Assembly: GCA_019163375.1 (NCBI GenBank)
Contig: JAFLKK010000002.1
Span: 203,384-267,383, forward strand
Source of the DNA: Paludibacter sp.
GTDB lineage: Bacteria; Bacteroidota; Bacteroidia; Bacteroidales; Paludibacteraceae
DNA: 64,000 nucleotides
Reading direction: 5' to 3'
The notes under the pieces are model-generated. The model searched no databases. It saw only the letters and a program-made list of their open reading frames with translations, and was not told where the DNA came from. Positions 55,215 through 63,328 of the stretch are shown piece by piece (the first letter of the stretch is position 1; each line of letters opens with the position of its first letter). The position numbers were made by a program, and so were the translations under genes.

Positions 55215-55260
55215 AAAAAAAGGAAACTGACTCAATTTTTGTTTTGAGACAGCCTCCTTA
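55215..55260 (-). terminator. intrinsic terminator downstream of the lipoate ligase gene
   Basis: Minus strand: AAGGAGGCTGTCTCAA pairs with TTGAGTCAGTTTCCTT (two G-U pairs, one mismatch), loop AACAAAAA, then a run of seven T. Its TGTCTCAA core matches the terminator at 17763-17800. The rest of the 307-base gap (55114-55420) shows no gene. Confidence 0.7.
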
Positions 55261-55420
55261 ATATAATTAATTGAATTACTATTGAATCAAAAATGCTATT
55301 TTGTACAATTCTAAACAGCACGACTTCCCGCTCCAAAATAGGACGTTTCATTTAAAATAATACTATTGATACTCATATTTAAATAGTTTGATAGTTATTC
55401 AAAATTTCAGTGCCTTAGCA

Positions 55421-56158
55421 CTATTTTTTATACGTCCATTCTTCTGACATATATTTTTTTTCAGCCAATTCACTGATTTTTTCTGTTTCAATATTCGTCA
55501 GTGCTAAATATCCTTCTTGCTGAAAGTAAACGGCAAGTTTTTGAACCAGAAACTCAAAAAAATCCGTTGCGCTGAGTGTAAATAGCCCTTGTTCGCCGAA
55601 CCAAGCTCGCAGGTTTTTTACAGCGCTTCGAACTGAGGGGATGGCTTTAATGGTTGCATCTACTGTTTTGGAGCAGAGTGCGTTTTCAAGTGCATCGAGA
55701 TTAGCATCGTATAGTAAAGTACCATGATGCAGTTCGCGCATTTTACCGATATGTGAAGCTGTGCCGGAGATTTTATATTCGCCGGTTAACCACAGATCTT
55801 TGCGTTTACCAATGTTTACAGGAACCCCCAATGCCGAAAGGACTTCTACAATTGGCAACATAAAATCCGAACTGAGTACCGGTTTATTTGCCATTTTATT
55901 GGAAATAAAACAGTAGTTGAGATTTCCTTCATCATGATAAACAGCTCCACCACCTGACATTCGGCGTACTACCTGAATCTTGTGCCGGGCACAAAACTCC
56001 AGGTCAACTTCATTCCGAATGGCCTGATTGGAGCCAATAATGACACTTGGATTATTCACATACAGAAACAACAAGTCATCCTGACGTTCGGAGAAAAGAA
56101 ATTCCTCGGCAGCCAGATTGAAAGATGGCGAATTGGATGTTGAATATATGATTTGCAT
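55421..56158 (-). CDS. lplA: lipoate-protein ligase A
   Basis: A 245-residue protein with the LplA signature: NPSVIIGSNQAIRNEVD near residue 34, VVRRMSGGGAVYHDEGNLNY near 64, and GEYKISGTASH near 123, whose Lys is the conserved lipoyl-AMP contact. It attaches free lipoate to 2-oxoacid dehydrogenase E2 subunits. The ATG at 56158 gives the family start (MQIIYSTSNSP); the one at 56173 adds five residues. An E1 beta gene of such a complex lies at the window end. Confidence 0.9.
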   Translation of the reverse strand: MQIIYSTSNSPSFNLAAEEFLFSERQDDLLFLYVNNPSVIIGSNQAIRNEVDLEFCARHKIQVVRRMSGGGAVYHDEGNLNYCFISNKMANKPVLSSDFMLPIVEVLSALGVPVNIGKRKDLWLTGEYKISGTASHIGKMRELHHGTLLYDANLDALENALCSKTVDATIKAIPSVRSAVKNLRAWFGEQGLFTLSATDFFEFLVQKLAVYFQQEGYLALTNIETEKISELAEKKYMSEEWTYKK

Positions 56159-56164
56159 GATATT

Positions 56165-56284
56165 CACCCCCAACCCCCAAATGGGGGCTATTGGTTAGTT
56201 TATTATTAGAAATATCAAAGTGCGTCCGATTGAATAAATCAACCGGACGTAATCTCTTAAGCTCCCTTTAGGGGGTTGGGGGTC
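56165..56284. repeat. inverted repeat with CCCCCAACCCCC arms and an inner hairpin
   Basis: The 25-base arms at 56165-56189 and 56260-56284 share the core ACCCCCAACCCCC and are complementary with about four mismatches. Inside, GTCCGATTGA (56224-) and TCAACCGGAC (to 56248) form a second hairpin. The element fills the gap between lplA and the aldolase gene almost entirely and looks like a dispersed repeat. Confidence 0.65.
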
Positions 56285-56287
56285 TAA

Positions 56288-57586
56288 TTATTTTACATTA
56301 AACGCCACCCGCAATTCATCAATTTCCTTATCACCCATAGGTTGAAGCGGTCCGATTGACGAAGCCATTACCAGTGAATTTGCCGAGAATTCAGCCACTT
56401 CGAGGTAGTCGAATGTATTGATCAGTTTATTACCTGTGACAATTACTGAATCGTTTTCAACAATCACGACACGGTTCTTGTCGAACATTTGAGCGATATC
56501 TTCGGTGTCGGTGTACAAGCTTTCGAATGGAATAGACGGTACATCTTGCAAGAAAATCCAGCTTTCAGGAATAGTACGCACATCAAATTTTTGGTGACTT
56601 ACCGCATGTGCCATTAGGTTTGTTGGCTGTGTGGTAATAATTGAGTTGATATGCGGATTCAGTTGATAAATGCGGTGGTGAAGTGCTACCGAACGACTTG
56701 GCACTTTTCCGGCTTCAGCCATACCGTTCTTTACCTGAACAATATTTTTCGGTAAAATGTCCCAACGTGCTACATCGCGTGGCGTAATCAAAAAATCATC
56801 ATCTTTCCAACGTACAGAAACGGTTCCATAAGTGGAAATCATTAATCCCTGATCGCAGGCACGACGGATGATATTTACCATATCTGTACGAATTTCACGC
56901 TCGTCGGATGGATATTCAACATCCATAAATGGTGTGATATTCTTTGGAAAATGATTCAAATATTTTGATATCTGTTCATCGGTCAATGTGTTTATTTTTC
57001 CAATATGACCGGCGTTTACTATCGTCCGACAACAGAATTCCAATGTTTCGAAACGTTGATAAGCGTCCATCATATCGGTTCCACCAAGTACTACTCCGTG
57101 GTTTTCCATGATAACAGCCTTGTATTTTTTGTTTTTGAATTCGTTGGCAATTTTCTTACCCAAATCTTCACTTCCCGGGCAGCCGTAAGGTGCAAAGCCA
57201 ATTTCGCCACAAATCTTGCGAGCCTGTGGAACGATACTGGTATCAGGCACAACGCGGGCAATACTAAATGCAACCAATCCCGGTGGGTGAGCGTGAATGA
57301 TAGCCTTTAATTCAGGACGGGCTTCAAAAATAGCTTTGTGAAATGGAAATTCCGACGATGGTTTATGTAGACCAATTACTGTTCCGTCTTTTTTTACACA
57401 CACAATATCCTTCACTGTCAATGATCCTTTATCAACCGCCGAAGGCGTTATCCAAATATCACCGTTTCCATCTTTAATGGAAATGTTCCCACCTGAAGTA
57501 GTAGTCATACCACTTCGATAAATACGTCCGATAATCACATTAATCTGCTCTTTCGGATGCATTAAGTTAACATCTAACTGTTTCAT
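56288..57586 (-). CDS. tandem class II aldolase/adducin-family protein with degenerate second domain
   Basis: A 432-residue protein made of two class II aldolase domains. The first (to about 200) is intact: TTSGGNISIKD at 29, Glu79 in SSEFPFHKAIF, His98 and His100 in IIHAHPPGLVAF, and His163 in ENHGVVLGG, which together are the zinc ligands and catalytic Glu. In the second domain the corresponding positions read T-T-Q-P (Thr318, Gln320) and E-N-D-S (Asp379), so metal binding is lost. Such enzymes split sugar phosphates between C3 and C4. The substrate is unknown. It belongs to the four-gene catabolic cluster, 72 bases after the dehydrogenase gene. Confidence 0.8.
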   Translation of the reverse strand: MKQLDVNLMHPKEQINVIIGRIYRSGMTTTSGGNISIKDGNGDIWITPSAVDKGSLTVKDIVCVKKDGTVIGLHKPSSEFPFHKAIFEARPELKAIIHAHPPGLVAFSIARVVPDTSIVPQARKICGEIGFAPYGCPGSEDLGKKIANEFKNKKYKAVIMENHGVVLGGTDMMDAYQRFETLEFCCRTIVNAGHIGKINTLTDEQISKYLNHFPKNITPFMDVEYPSDEREIRTDMVNIIRRACDQGLMISTYGTVSVRWKDDDFLITPRDVARWDILPKNIVQVKNGMAEAGKVPSRSVALHHRIYQLNPHINSIITTQPTNLMAHAVSHQKFDVRTIPESWIFLQDVPSIPFESLYTDTEDIAQMFDKNRVVIVENDSVIVTGNKLINTFDYLEVAEFSANSLVMASSIGPLQPMGDKEIDELRVAFNVK

Positions 57587-57658
57587 TTTTTTTTATTTAA
57601 ATAAACTTTATACCAATACTTCCCTTACAATCGAAACTTTCAGGAAAGGTTGTTTCTT

Positions 57659-58933
57659 TTACAATTTGTCAGCATTTGCCAACAAAAAAGTTTCTGCCTC
57701 TACGCTCCACAAACCCAGATTTTTGTCACACATTTCGGCTAATGTTTTGTACACGTCATTCGTTTCGCCCAGTTTGGCAAAGTCCGAAATTGGTGTCAAT
57801 GGCATATCTACGTGTGTGTAAATCAATTTCTTTCCGCCCGGAATTTCCGGTAAATGTTTAGTTGCTTCAATAACAGCTCCTAAACCGCCAATGTGCGTTA
57901 CCAATCCGGCAGGATCGAGGCCTTTCGACATCATATCAAGAGCTTCCACCATATCGTCGGTATTTCCACCGCTGGTTCCCACCACGTGAGTATAAGCATA
58001 ATGCACGTTGTAGAAATTGAACATGGCACTGAAGTTAGGATCACTCGGACCGGCAAAGAAGTTCAAACAACCGTCGAATGCCAGAATAGCATCAGCTTGC
58101 TCCACCACCGGTTTTACGGGTGCGAAAGCAAAAACGTCATCGTAACCATAACCTCCTGTAATGGCTCTCAAGTCTTCCACCGGATTTTCCATTTTGCCTG
58201 TGTTTACATAGCGTAGATCAATACCGCGTGAAGCAGCAAATTCAACGCTGTAAAACTGTGCTGCTCTATCAAGACGTGTCTGATCTACATCTGTAACTAC
58301 ACAAATCGATGGTTTGCGGTCGTTGCGACGAAGTACGTAATTGATAGCGGCCAGTCCCATTGGACCCACGCCGGCCAAAATAGCCATTTTACCCCCATCT
58401 ACAATATCCATTTTGTGAACATAGCTTCCGGGAGTAGTGTGGTAGTTGGCATGCATAGCGCCAATCACGCACGAAAGCGGTTCAGCCAACGAAGCAGGAT
58501 AGTAACCTTCGCCTTTGTAAGCCAACAGACAGTCTTTTTCCATTACCTCGTTCGGGATAATCACGTAGGTTGCATCACCACCAATATGTTGGTAGCTGTA
58601 ACCCGGTGCGCTCAACACGCCCACAGGACCATCTTCGAAATACAAAGCCGGTTGGATAGAGAATTTATCTCCTGCACTGAATTTATCAGCCCATTTCGCA
58701 CCGATTTGTACCAATTCTCCGGCAAATTCATGTCCGATGATAATAGGATTCTCGGCGATATCGTTCGGAACACGTTTGTGGTCGGTAGCCTGAGTTGCTG
58801 CCTTGTATGATGACATACACAGCGAATCGGAAACTACTTTTGCCAATATCTCATTGTCTTTAATCTGTGGCAATTCGAACTCTTCTAAACGAAGGTCTTT
58901 TTTGCCATATAAACGGATTGCTTTTGTTTTCAT
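57659..58933 (-). CDS. zinc-dependent dehydrogenase resembling L-sorbose-1-phosphate reductase
   Basis: A 424-residue medium-chain dehydrogenase. KAIRLYGKKDLRLEEFELP, NPIIIGHEFAGELVQIG near 72 (zinc region), SLAEPLSCVIGAMHANYH near 145, LAGVGPMGLAAINYV near 180 (nucleotide site) and HVVGTSGGNTDDM near 320 match, from memory, SorE of Klebsiella, which reduces L-sorbose 1-phosphate to D-glucitol 6-phosphate. I chose the ATG at 58933, which gives the family start. Bacteroidota lack the sugar PTS that supplies sorbose 1-phosphate elsewhere, so its substrate here may differ. Confidence 0.75.
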   Translation of the reverse strand: MKTKAIRLYGKKDLRLEEFELPQIKDNEILAKVVSDSLCMSSYKAATQATDHKRVPNDIAENPIIIGHEFAGELVQIGAKWADKFSAGDKFSIQPALYFEDGPVGVLSAPGYSYQHIGGDATYVIIPNEVMEKDCLLAYKGEGYYPASLAEPLSCVIGAMHANYHTTPGSYVHKMDIVDGGKMAILAGVGPMGLAAINYVLRRNDRKPSICVVTDVDQTRLDRAAQFYSVEFAASRGIDLRYVNTGKMENPVEDLRAITGGYGYDDVFAFAPVKPVVEQADAILAFDGCLNFFAGPSDPNFSAMFNFYNVHYAYTHVVGTSGGNTDDMVEALDMMSKGLDPAGLVTHIGGLGAVIEATKHLPEIPGGKKLIYTHVDMPLTPISDFAKLGETNDVYKTLAEMCDKNLGLWSVEAETFLLANADKL

Positions 58934-58941
58934 ATCATTTG

Positions 58942-59097
58942 AGAACCAAGAGTCAAGAACCAAGAATCAAGACGGTTTTGTATTGATAGTTGATTTTGCA
59001 CTGGTTGATTTTTATTATTTATATTTTTATTCTAATCTCACGATGAAAGCTCTTTGGAGACCGCTGTCTTGAATCTTGGTTCTTGACTCTTGGTTCT
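58942..59097. repeat. 31-bp inverted repeat of CAAGA-words flanking the dehydrogenase-aldolase gap
   Basis: AGAACCAAGAGTCAAGAACC... (58942-58972) recurs as its complement at 59067-59097 with one mismatch in 31 bases. Each arm is itself built from repeats of AACCAAGA and TCAAGA. The right arm runs into the stop codon of the bifunctional gene. Confidence 0.75.
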
Positions 59098-61054
59098 ATG
59101 AAAGCATCACTTGTCCGCCGGTAATTGGCAATGCCTGTCCGGTTTCGCCGCATTGCTCCATCAGATAAAGGGCACCTTTGGTAACATCCTCGGGCGAACA
59201 ACCTTTTTGTAATGGTACTTGTGCTAAATAAAACGCTTTCACATCGTCTATCGTTTTAGCTCCTGGTACTTTACCGGCATTTAAGTACTGAACAAACAGA
59301 CCGTTAACCGGGTCGCTCCATAGTGGACCTTCGTAGAAATTGCCCGGGCAAATAGAGTTTACTTTGATGCGGAATGGAGCCAACTCCAATGCAAATGACT
59401 GAGTAAGACCAATGCCGCCGAATTTACCACCGGCATAGGCAAAATTAGCCTTGCTACCACGCAATCCCGATTTGGAATTTACCTGAATAATGTCGGCATA
59501 ATACTCTGGTGCGTAGTTGGTTTGCAGCTTCATTACCTTGCTAACCACTTTGGTGCAATAGAAATAAGCGTTATAGTTGATTTTTGTTACGAATTCAAAA
59601 TCTTCGGGGGTCATATCGTCCAGTCCACCTGCGCGCAAAACGCCTGCATTACTAATGAAGGCATCGATAGCGCCAAAGTTGCAAATGGTTTCGTGCACGA
59701 GGTTTTCAATGCTTGGAATTTCGCTCACGTTGGTTTTTACAAAGATGGCACGGTTGCTTTTTGCCAAGGTGTTGAAACGCTCGACAGTGGCACGTCCAAC
59801 CGTTTCGTTCATATCTGCTACCACAATGTTAGCGCCTTGTTGCAACAAGCATCGGGCAATTCCTTCGCCAAAGCCTTGTGCAGCTCCGGTTACGATAATA
59901 GTTTTATTCTCTGCACGACCAGTGGCTCCACCAGCCGCCACACTGCGACGGTAGTTTTCTACTTCCCAGTTGTCGATAAAGTCGATTTGCGCTTGCGACA
60001 TTGGGTGTGCTCCACCAAACGATTCAGAGTAGTACGCAATTTTCATCGCATCTTCGAACACATCCAATAAAATATCACATTGGGCAGCATTATCGCCGGC
60101 TGCTACCAAGCCAATTCCTTTTATCAGAAAAATCTTAGGTTGATAACCAAACTTAGTGGTGAAAGCCGGAATTTGTTTTGCAGCCTCAGCCAATACAGCT
60201 TCCGGTTCTTCGTCGTTGAGGAAAATATAGTTTGATTTGCAATAGACAATCGCATCCGGAGTAAAAGGTTTTGCTATTTTAGCCTGCGCTTCTTCTGTGT
60301 CGTAGAAATGTTTTACCAACGCATTTTTGCGTACTTTCAGGGTTTTCAAACCTTCTTTTGAAAGTATCATACGAATGCCCGGAAGGATTTGTTCGGTGCA
60401 GCTGCACGTTGCGCGTTCTTCGCTAGGGACAGGTAATTTTACCGCTTTTTCAAGTGTATCAAGCACTTTGGTATAAAGTACCTTCACTTCTTCAATACTG
60501 TTGGCAGCTACGAAGATTCCGTGGTTTTGCAACCAGATAACAGCTGGTTCAGCACCATCCTCAGCGCGGAATGCTTTGATCGCATCTTCTACTTTTTTGA
60601 ATAGGACATAACCCGGATCGGTGTATTCGATGTACAATGCTTTGGTGCCAAACAGCTTTTGCAAGTCGGCTTGAGCATTGTTGGAGCACATCAAACCGTT
60701 TACTAGCGTTGGGTGCATATGTACTACAAAGGCGAAATCAATCACGTTGTGCATCGATGTTTCCACCGATGGGCGTTTGCCTTTGGTGATGGTAGCATCG
60801 GCCAAATCATTTTTTACCTGCTCCTCACGCTCAGCGGCATTAGTGCTGTACACTTTGTCGGACATGAGGTTTAGTTTGGCACGATCAAGCACCGCAAAAC
60901 CTTCTTCGGTAATTGTTGCCAACGACGAACCACTGGCTTTTACCCAGATTTTCTCTGCATTTTTGTACGATGTATTTCCACCGCCTGCAATTACGAAACG
61001 GCTATCACGGCCGTAGAATTGCGATATTTCGATTAATTGTTGTATTTCTTTCAT
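59096..61054 (-). CDS. class II aldolase fused to a sorbitol-6-phosphate-dehydrogenase-like domain
   Basis: A 652-residue fusion. The N-terminal class II aldolase has AGGGNTSYKN at 23, Glu98 in PSVETSMHNV, His112 and His114 in FVVHMHPTLVNG, and His178 in WLQNHGIFV. From about 388 it is a short-chain dehydrogenase: IVTGAAQGFGEGIA (NAD site), FISNAGVLRAGG, IIQVNSKSGLRGSK (Ser) and FAYAGGKFGGIGL (Tyr, Lys). The C-terminal part (QVPLQKGCSPEDV, ITGGQVML) closely resembles SrlD, sorbitol-6-phosphate 2-dehydrogenase. RhaD-type bifunctional proteins have the same layout, so a rhamnulose-phosphate or related substrate is also possible. Confidence 0.8.
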   Translation of the reverse strand: MKEIQQLIEISQFYGRDSRFVIAGGGNTSYKNAEKIWVKASGSSLATITEEGFAVLDRAKLNLMSDKVYSTNAAEREEQVKNDLADATITKGKRPSVETSMHNVIDFAFVVHMHPTLVNGLMCSNNAQADLQKLFGTKALYIEYTDPGYVLFKKVEDAIKAFRAEDGAEPAVIWLQNHGIFVAANSIEEVKVLYTKVLDTLEKAVKLPVPSEERATCSCTEQILPGIRMILSKEGLKTLKVRKNALVKHFYDTEEAQAKIAKPFTPDAIVYCKSNYIFLNDEEPEAVLAEAAKQIPAFTTKFGYQPKIFLIKGIGLVAAGDNAAQCDILLDVFEDAMKIAYYSESFGGAHPMSQAQIDFIDNWEVENYRRSVAAGGATGRAENKTIIVTGAAQGFGEGIARCLLQQGANIVVADMNETVGRATVERFNTLAKSNRAIFVKTNVSEIPSIENLVHETICNFGAIDAFISNAGVLRAGGLDDMTPEDFEFVTKINYNAYFYCTKVVSKVMKLQTNYAPEYYADIIQVNSKSGLRGSKANFAYAGGKFGGIGLTQSFALELAPFRIKVNSICPGNFYEGPLWSDPVNGLFVQYLNAGKVPGAKTIDDVKAFYLAQVPLQKGCSPEDVTKGALYLMEQCGETGQALPITGGQVMLS

Positions 61055-61123
61055 TTTAGTTGAACCACAATAGGCACATAGGACACAAAATAACTTGAAA
61101 CCTATTGAATTATGAACTGTGAA
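61055..61123. other. intergenic spacer of repeated short words
   Basis: Two word-repeat stretches: CACAATAGGCACATAGGACAC, in which GACACATAG-like units recur, and AATTATGAACTGTGAATTATG. Similar fillers occur in other gaps of the window. No promoter or terminator seen. Confidence 0.4.
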
Positions 61124-62275
61124 TTATGCATTATTAATTAATTCGTCTCCCAACTTTATAAACTCACCCCGTTTGCTGCGGTCGGCTTGTCCGTTGGCAT
61201 CCACGTAGCCACGCAAGCCTTGTGCAACCAAATGTTGGTGAGCCGCCACCACGCAAACACCTTCGTAGTTGATTTGCATCAAACGGTCGGTAAGTGGCGT
61301 GCTGTTACGTGCAAAAAGCTCAATCGGTTCCATAGCTGGCGTATTATGCTCGCTACCAAATGTTACCACAAAGCCCTGGTCGTGCAAATAGCTGGCGTAT
61401 TTTTCCAACAGTTCCACACCGTTGCGGGTAGTGATAAATTCTACCGAATGAAAACCACGCTCGGTCAATTGTTTTGCCACTTTTCCCAAATCGCCTTCGA
61501 AATCGGTATAACCACCTTTGGCGTCATCGGCCAAAAAAGGATACGTTGGTATGCCACCACCCGCCACGATAATATCGCAAACGGTTTGCATGGGCAAAAA
61601 TGCCTTTGGATCTTCGGGGACGAAAGCGCCACCACCTGCTTTGAGCAAGTTGCCACGAATTTCGTTTTCCACTCCGGCAATGTCGTTGATTTCCGATTTC
61701 AATTCTTTTCCTCCGAAAAGTTTGTGAAACAAGATACGAATATCCAATGGGTTGTTATTACAAGCTTCGTACACTTTCAGACGCAATGCTTTGGCTAAAT
61801 GGCGCTCGCGGATAGAACCTTTAGTCAGGTCGTTTTTAATCCATTCGAAGTCCAATGTGAAACCGGCATTATTTGCATCCAGAATTTCATTTACCTTGCC
61901 ACACATAGCTTCAACCTGTGCATTGGCTTCCTTGGTTACGTCCGCCAATTGGGTAGCAAAAGGCTCTGCCAACTGGAAAGGATACGAAAGTCCTTTGCCA
62001 CTTAGGTAGGTGCGACCGGGGTTTCCGGGATCGTTCACCCTCAAGCCGGCTTTTTGGTCGGCTTCGTTCAGACTGATAAATTCTATATTGAACAACGGAT
62101 ACAATCCGCGTTCCTTGCAGCCTGTCGCCCATGCGTTGTAGCCGGCAGTACTGTAAAAATCATTTATTCCCACCACTTTTACGCCTTCGGCAACAGCTCT
62201 GTCGAGCGCTTCAGCAACATTCTTGAATGCACTGAATGAGTAAGGTGTGTGGAGATGTGCGTTTACTTTTTTCAT
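61124..62275 (-). CDS. PHP-domain metal-dependent phosphoesterase-like protein
   Basis: A 383-residue protein with the PHP signature: NAHLHTPYSF with His7 and His9, GINDF near 37 (Asp39, where the usual TDH has Phe instead of His), NIEF with Glu65, and FGSEHNTP with Glu309-His310 near the end. PHP proteins hydrolyse phosphate esters using two or three metals. I do not recognise a named subfamily. It is the first gene of the four-gene cluster and, judging by context, might dephosphorylate a sugar or polyol phosphate. No signal peptide; cytoplasmic. Confidence 0.75.
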   Translation of the reverse strand: MKKVNAHLHTPYSFSAFKNVAEALDRAVAEGVKVVGINDFYSTAGYNAWATGCKERGLYPLFNIEFISLNEADQKAGLRVNDPGNPGRTYLSGKGLSYPFQLAEPFATQLADVTKEANAQVEAMCGKVNEILDANNAGFTLDFEWIKNDLTKGSIRERHLAKALRLKVYEACNNNPLDIRILFHKLFGGKELKSEINDIAGVENEIRGNLLKAGGGAFVPEDPKAFLPMQTVCDIIVAGGGIPTYPFLADDAKGGYTDFEGDLGKVAKQLTERGFHSVEFITTRNGVELLEKYASYLHDQGFVVTFGSEHNTPAMEPIELFARNSTPLTDRLMQINYEGVCVVAAHQHLVAQGLRGYVDANGQADRSKRGEFIKLGDELINNA

Positions 62276-62307
62276 GTTGATATTTAAAATAAGGCTTTTT
62301 CGTGTTT

Positions 62308-63204
62308 TTATTTTTCGCTTAATAATGCTTCTTTTGCTTTCAGCAGTGCAGCTTTTTCAACATCCGGTATTTTCGGATAGGCTAGGTTTAGTTTTTTTAA
62401 TTCAGAGCAAATTATATGTCCAACCACATAACGAGTGTACCATTTTTCGTCTGCAGGGATTATAAACCATGGAGCTGATTTGGTACTGGTTTTGCTAATT
62501 GCATTTTCGTAAGCTGATTGGTAATCGTCCCAATAAGCTCTTTCTTTCAAATCAGCAGCCGAGAATTTCCAGTTCTTTTTGGGATCGTCAATTCTATCCA
62601 AAAACCGACTTTTTTGAATATCTTTCGATACATTTAAAAAAAACTTCAAAATAGTCGTATCATTTTCTGCGAGATTCTTTTCAAATCGACAAATCTGTTT
62701 ATATCGGTCTTGCCAGAACTGCTTATTGACATCTTTCACGGATTTTACTTTGCTATGCATTTCGTTTAATACGAACTCGGGATGAACTTTAGTTACCAAT
62801 ACGTTTTCGTAGTGAGAACGATTAAAAATACCAATTTCACCTTTAGCAGGTAAAGCAGCATAATGCCGCCAAAAGTAATCATGATCCAATTCGGTAATAG
62901 ATGGCGATTTAAAACTGGTGATTTTTACCCCGGCTGGATTTACACCCGACATTATATGTTTAATAGTGCCATCTTTTCCGGCTGCATCCATTGCTTGAAT
63001 TACAATTAACACAGCATGATTATTCTGAGCGTACAATACGTCTTGTAATAAGGCTAATTCTTCGATGTCTCTTTGAATCAATAGTTCACCCTCTTCTTTT
63101 GTTATATCTTTTTTCTTGAACAAAGTAGGGTAGTCCGACAATGAGATTTTTTTTCCAGCATTGACAATAAAATTGTCAATATTAAATTTTTCTTTGTTTC
63201 CCAT
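62308..63204 (-). CDS. ppk2: polyphosphate kinase 2 family protein
   Basis: A 298-residue PPK2 of the single-domain type. Walker A is VIQAMDAAGKDGTIKHIMSG near residue 69, and EIGIFNRSHYENVLVTKVHP near 122 carries the Walker B-like Asp/Arg-rich loop. TTILKFFLNVSKDIQKSRF near 183 and YWDDYQSAYENAI complete the fold. It transfers phosphate between polyphosphate and nucleoside mono- or diphosphates (class III forms accept AMP and ADP). It lies upstream of the PHP gene, and the 32-base gap allows co-transcription, though the function differs. Confidence 0.9.
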   Translation of the reverse strand: MGNKEKFNIDNFIVNAGKKISLSDYPTLFKKKDITKEEGELLIQRDIEELALLQDVLYAQNNHAVLIVIQAMDAAGKDGTIKHIMSGVNPAGVKITSFKSPSITELDHDYFWRHYAALPAKGEIGIFNRSHYENVLVTKVHPEFVLNEMHSKVKSVKDVNKQFWQDRYKQICRFEKNLAENDTTILKFFLNVSKDIQKSRFLDRIDDPKKNWKFSAADLKERAYWDDYQSAYENAISKTSTKSAPWFIIPADEKWYTRYVVGHIICSELKKLNLAYPKIPDVEKAALLKAKEALLSEK

Positions 63205-63289
63205 GATTTTTTAGTTTAAGGTATTAATAAATAAATGCTTTTTGATCTCAACATAGGCTTATTATTTATTGCATTCTAAAAGAAAAACA

Positions 63290-63320
63290 AATCAAGGCGC
63301 AGAGTAACTCCACGCCTTGT
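63290..63320 (-). terminator. terminator after the E1 beta gene
   Basis: Minus strand CAAGGCG and CGCCTTG pair around an inner GAGT/ACTC hairpin, followed by ATTTGTTTTT. It lies 9 bases after the stop codon. Confidence 0.6.
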
Positions 63321-63328
63321 TTTCTAAA

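Noticed and set aside
59522..60070. 182-residue plus-strand ORF
   Set aside because: Antisense to the aldolase-dehydrogenase fusion, which is strongly supported.
61187..61798. 203-residue plus-strand ORF
   Set aside because: Lies antisense within the PHP gene, which has clear motifs; no promoter or recognisable domain.
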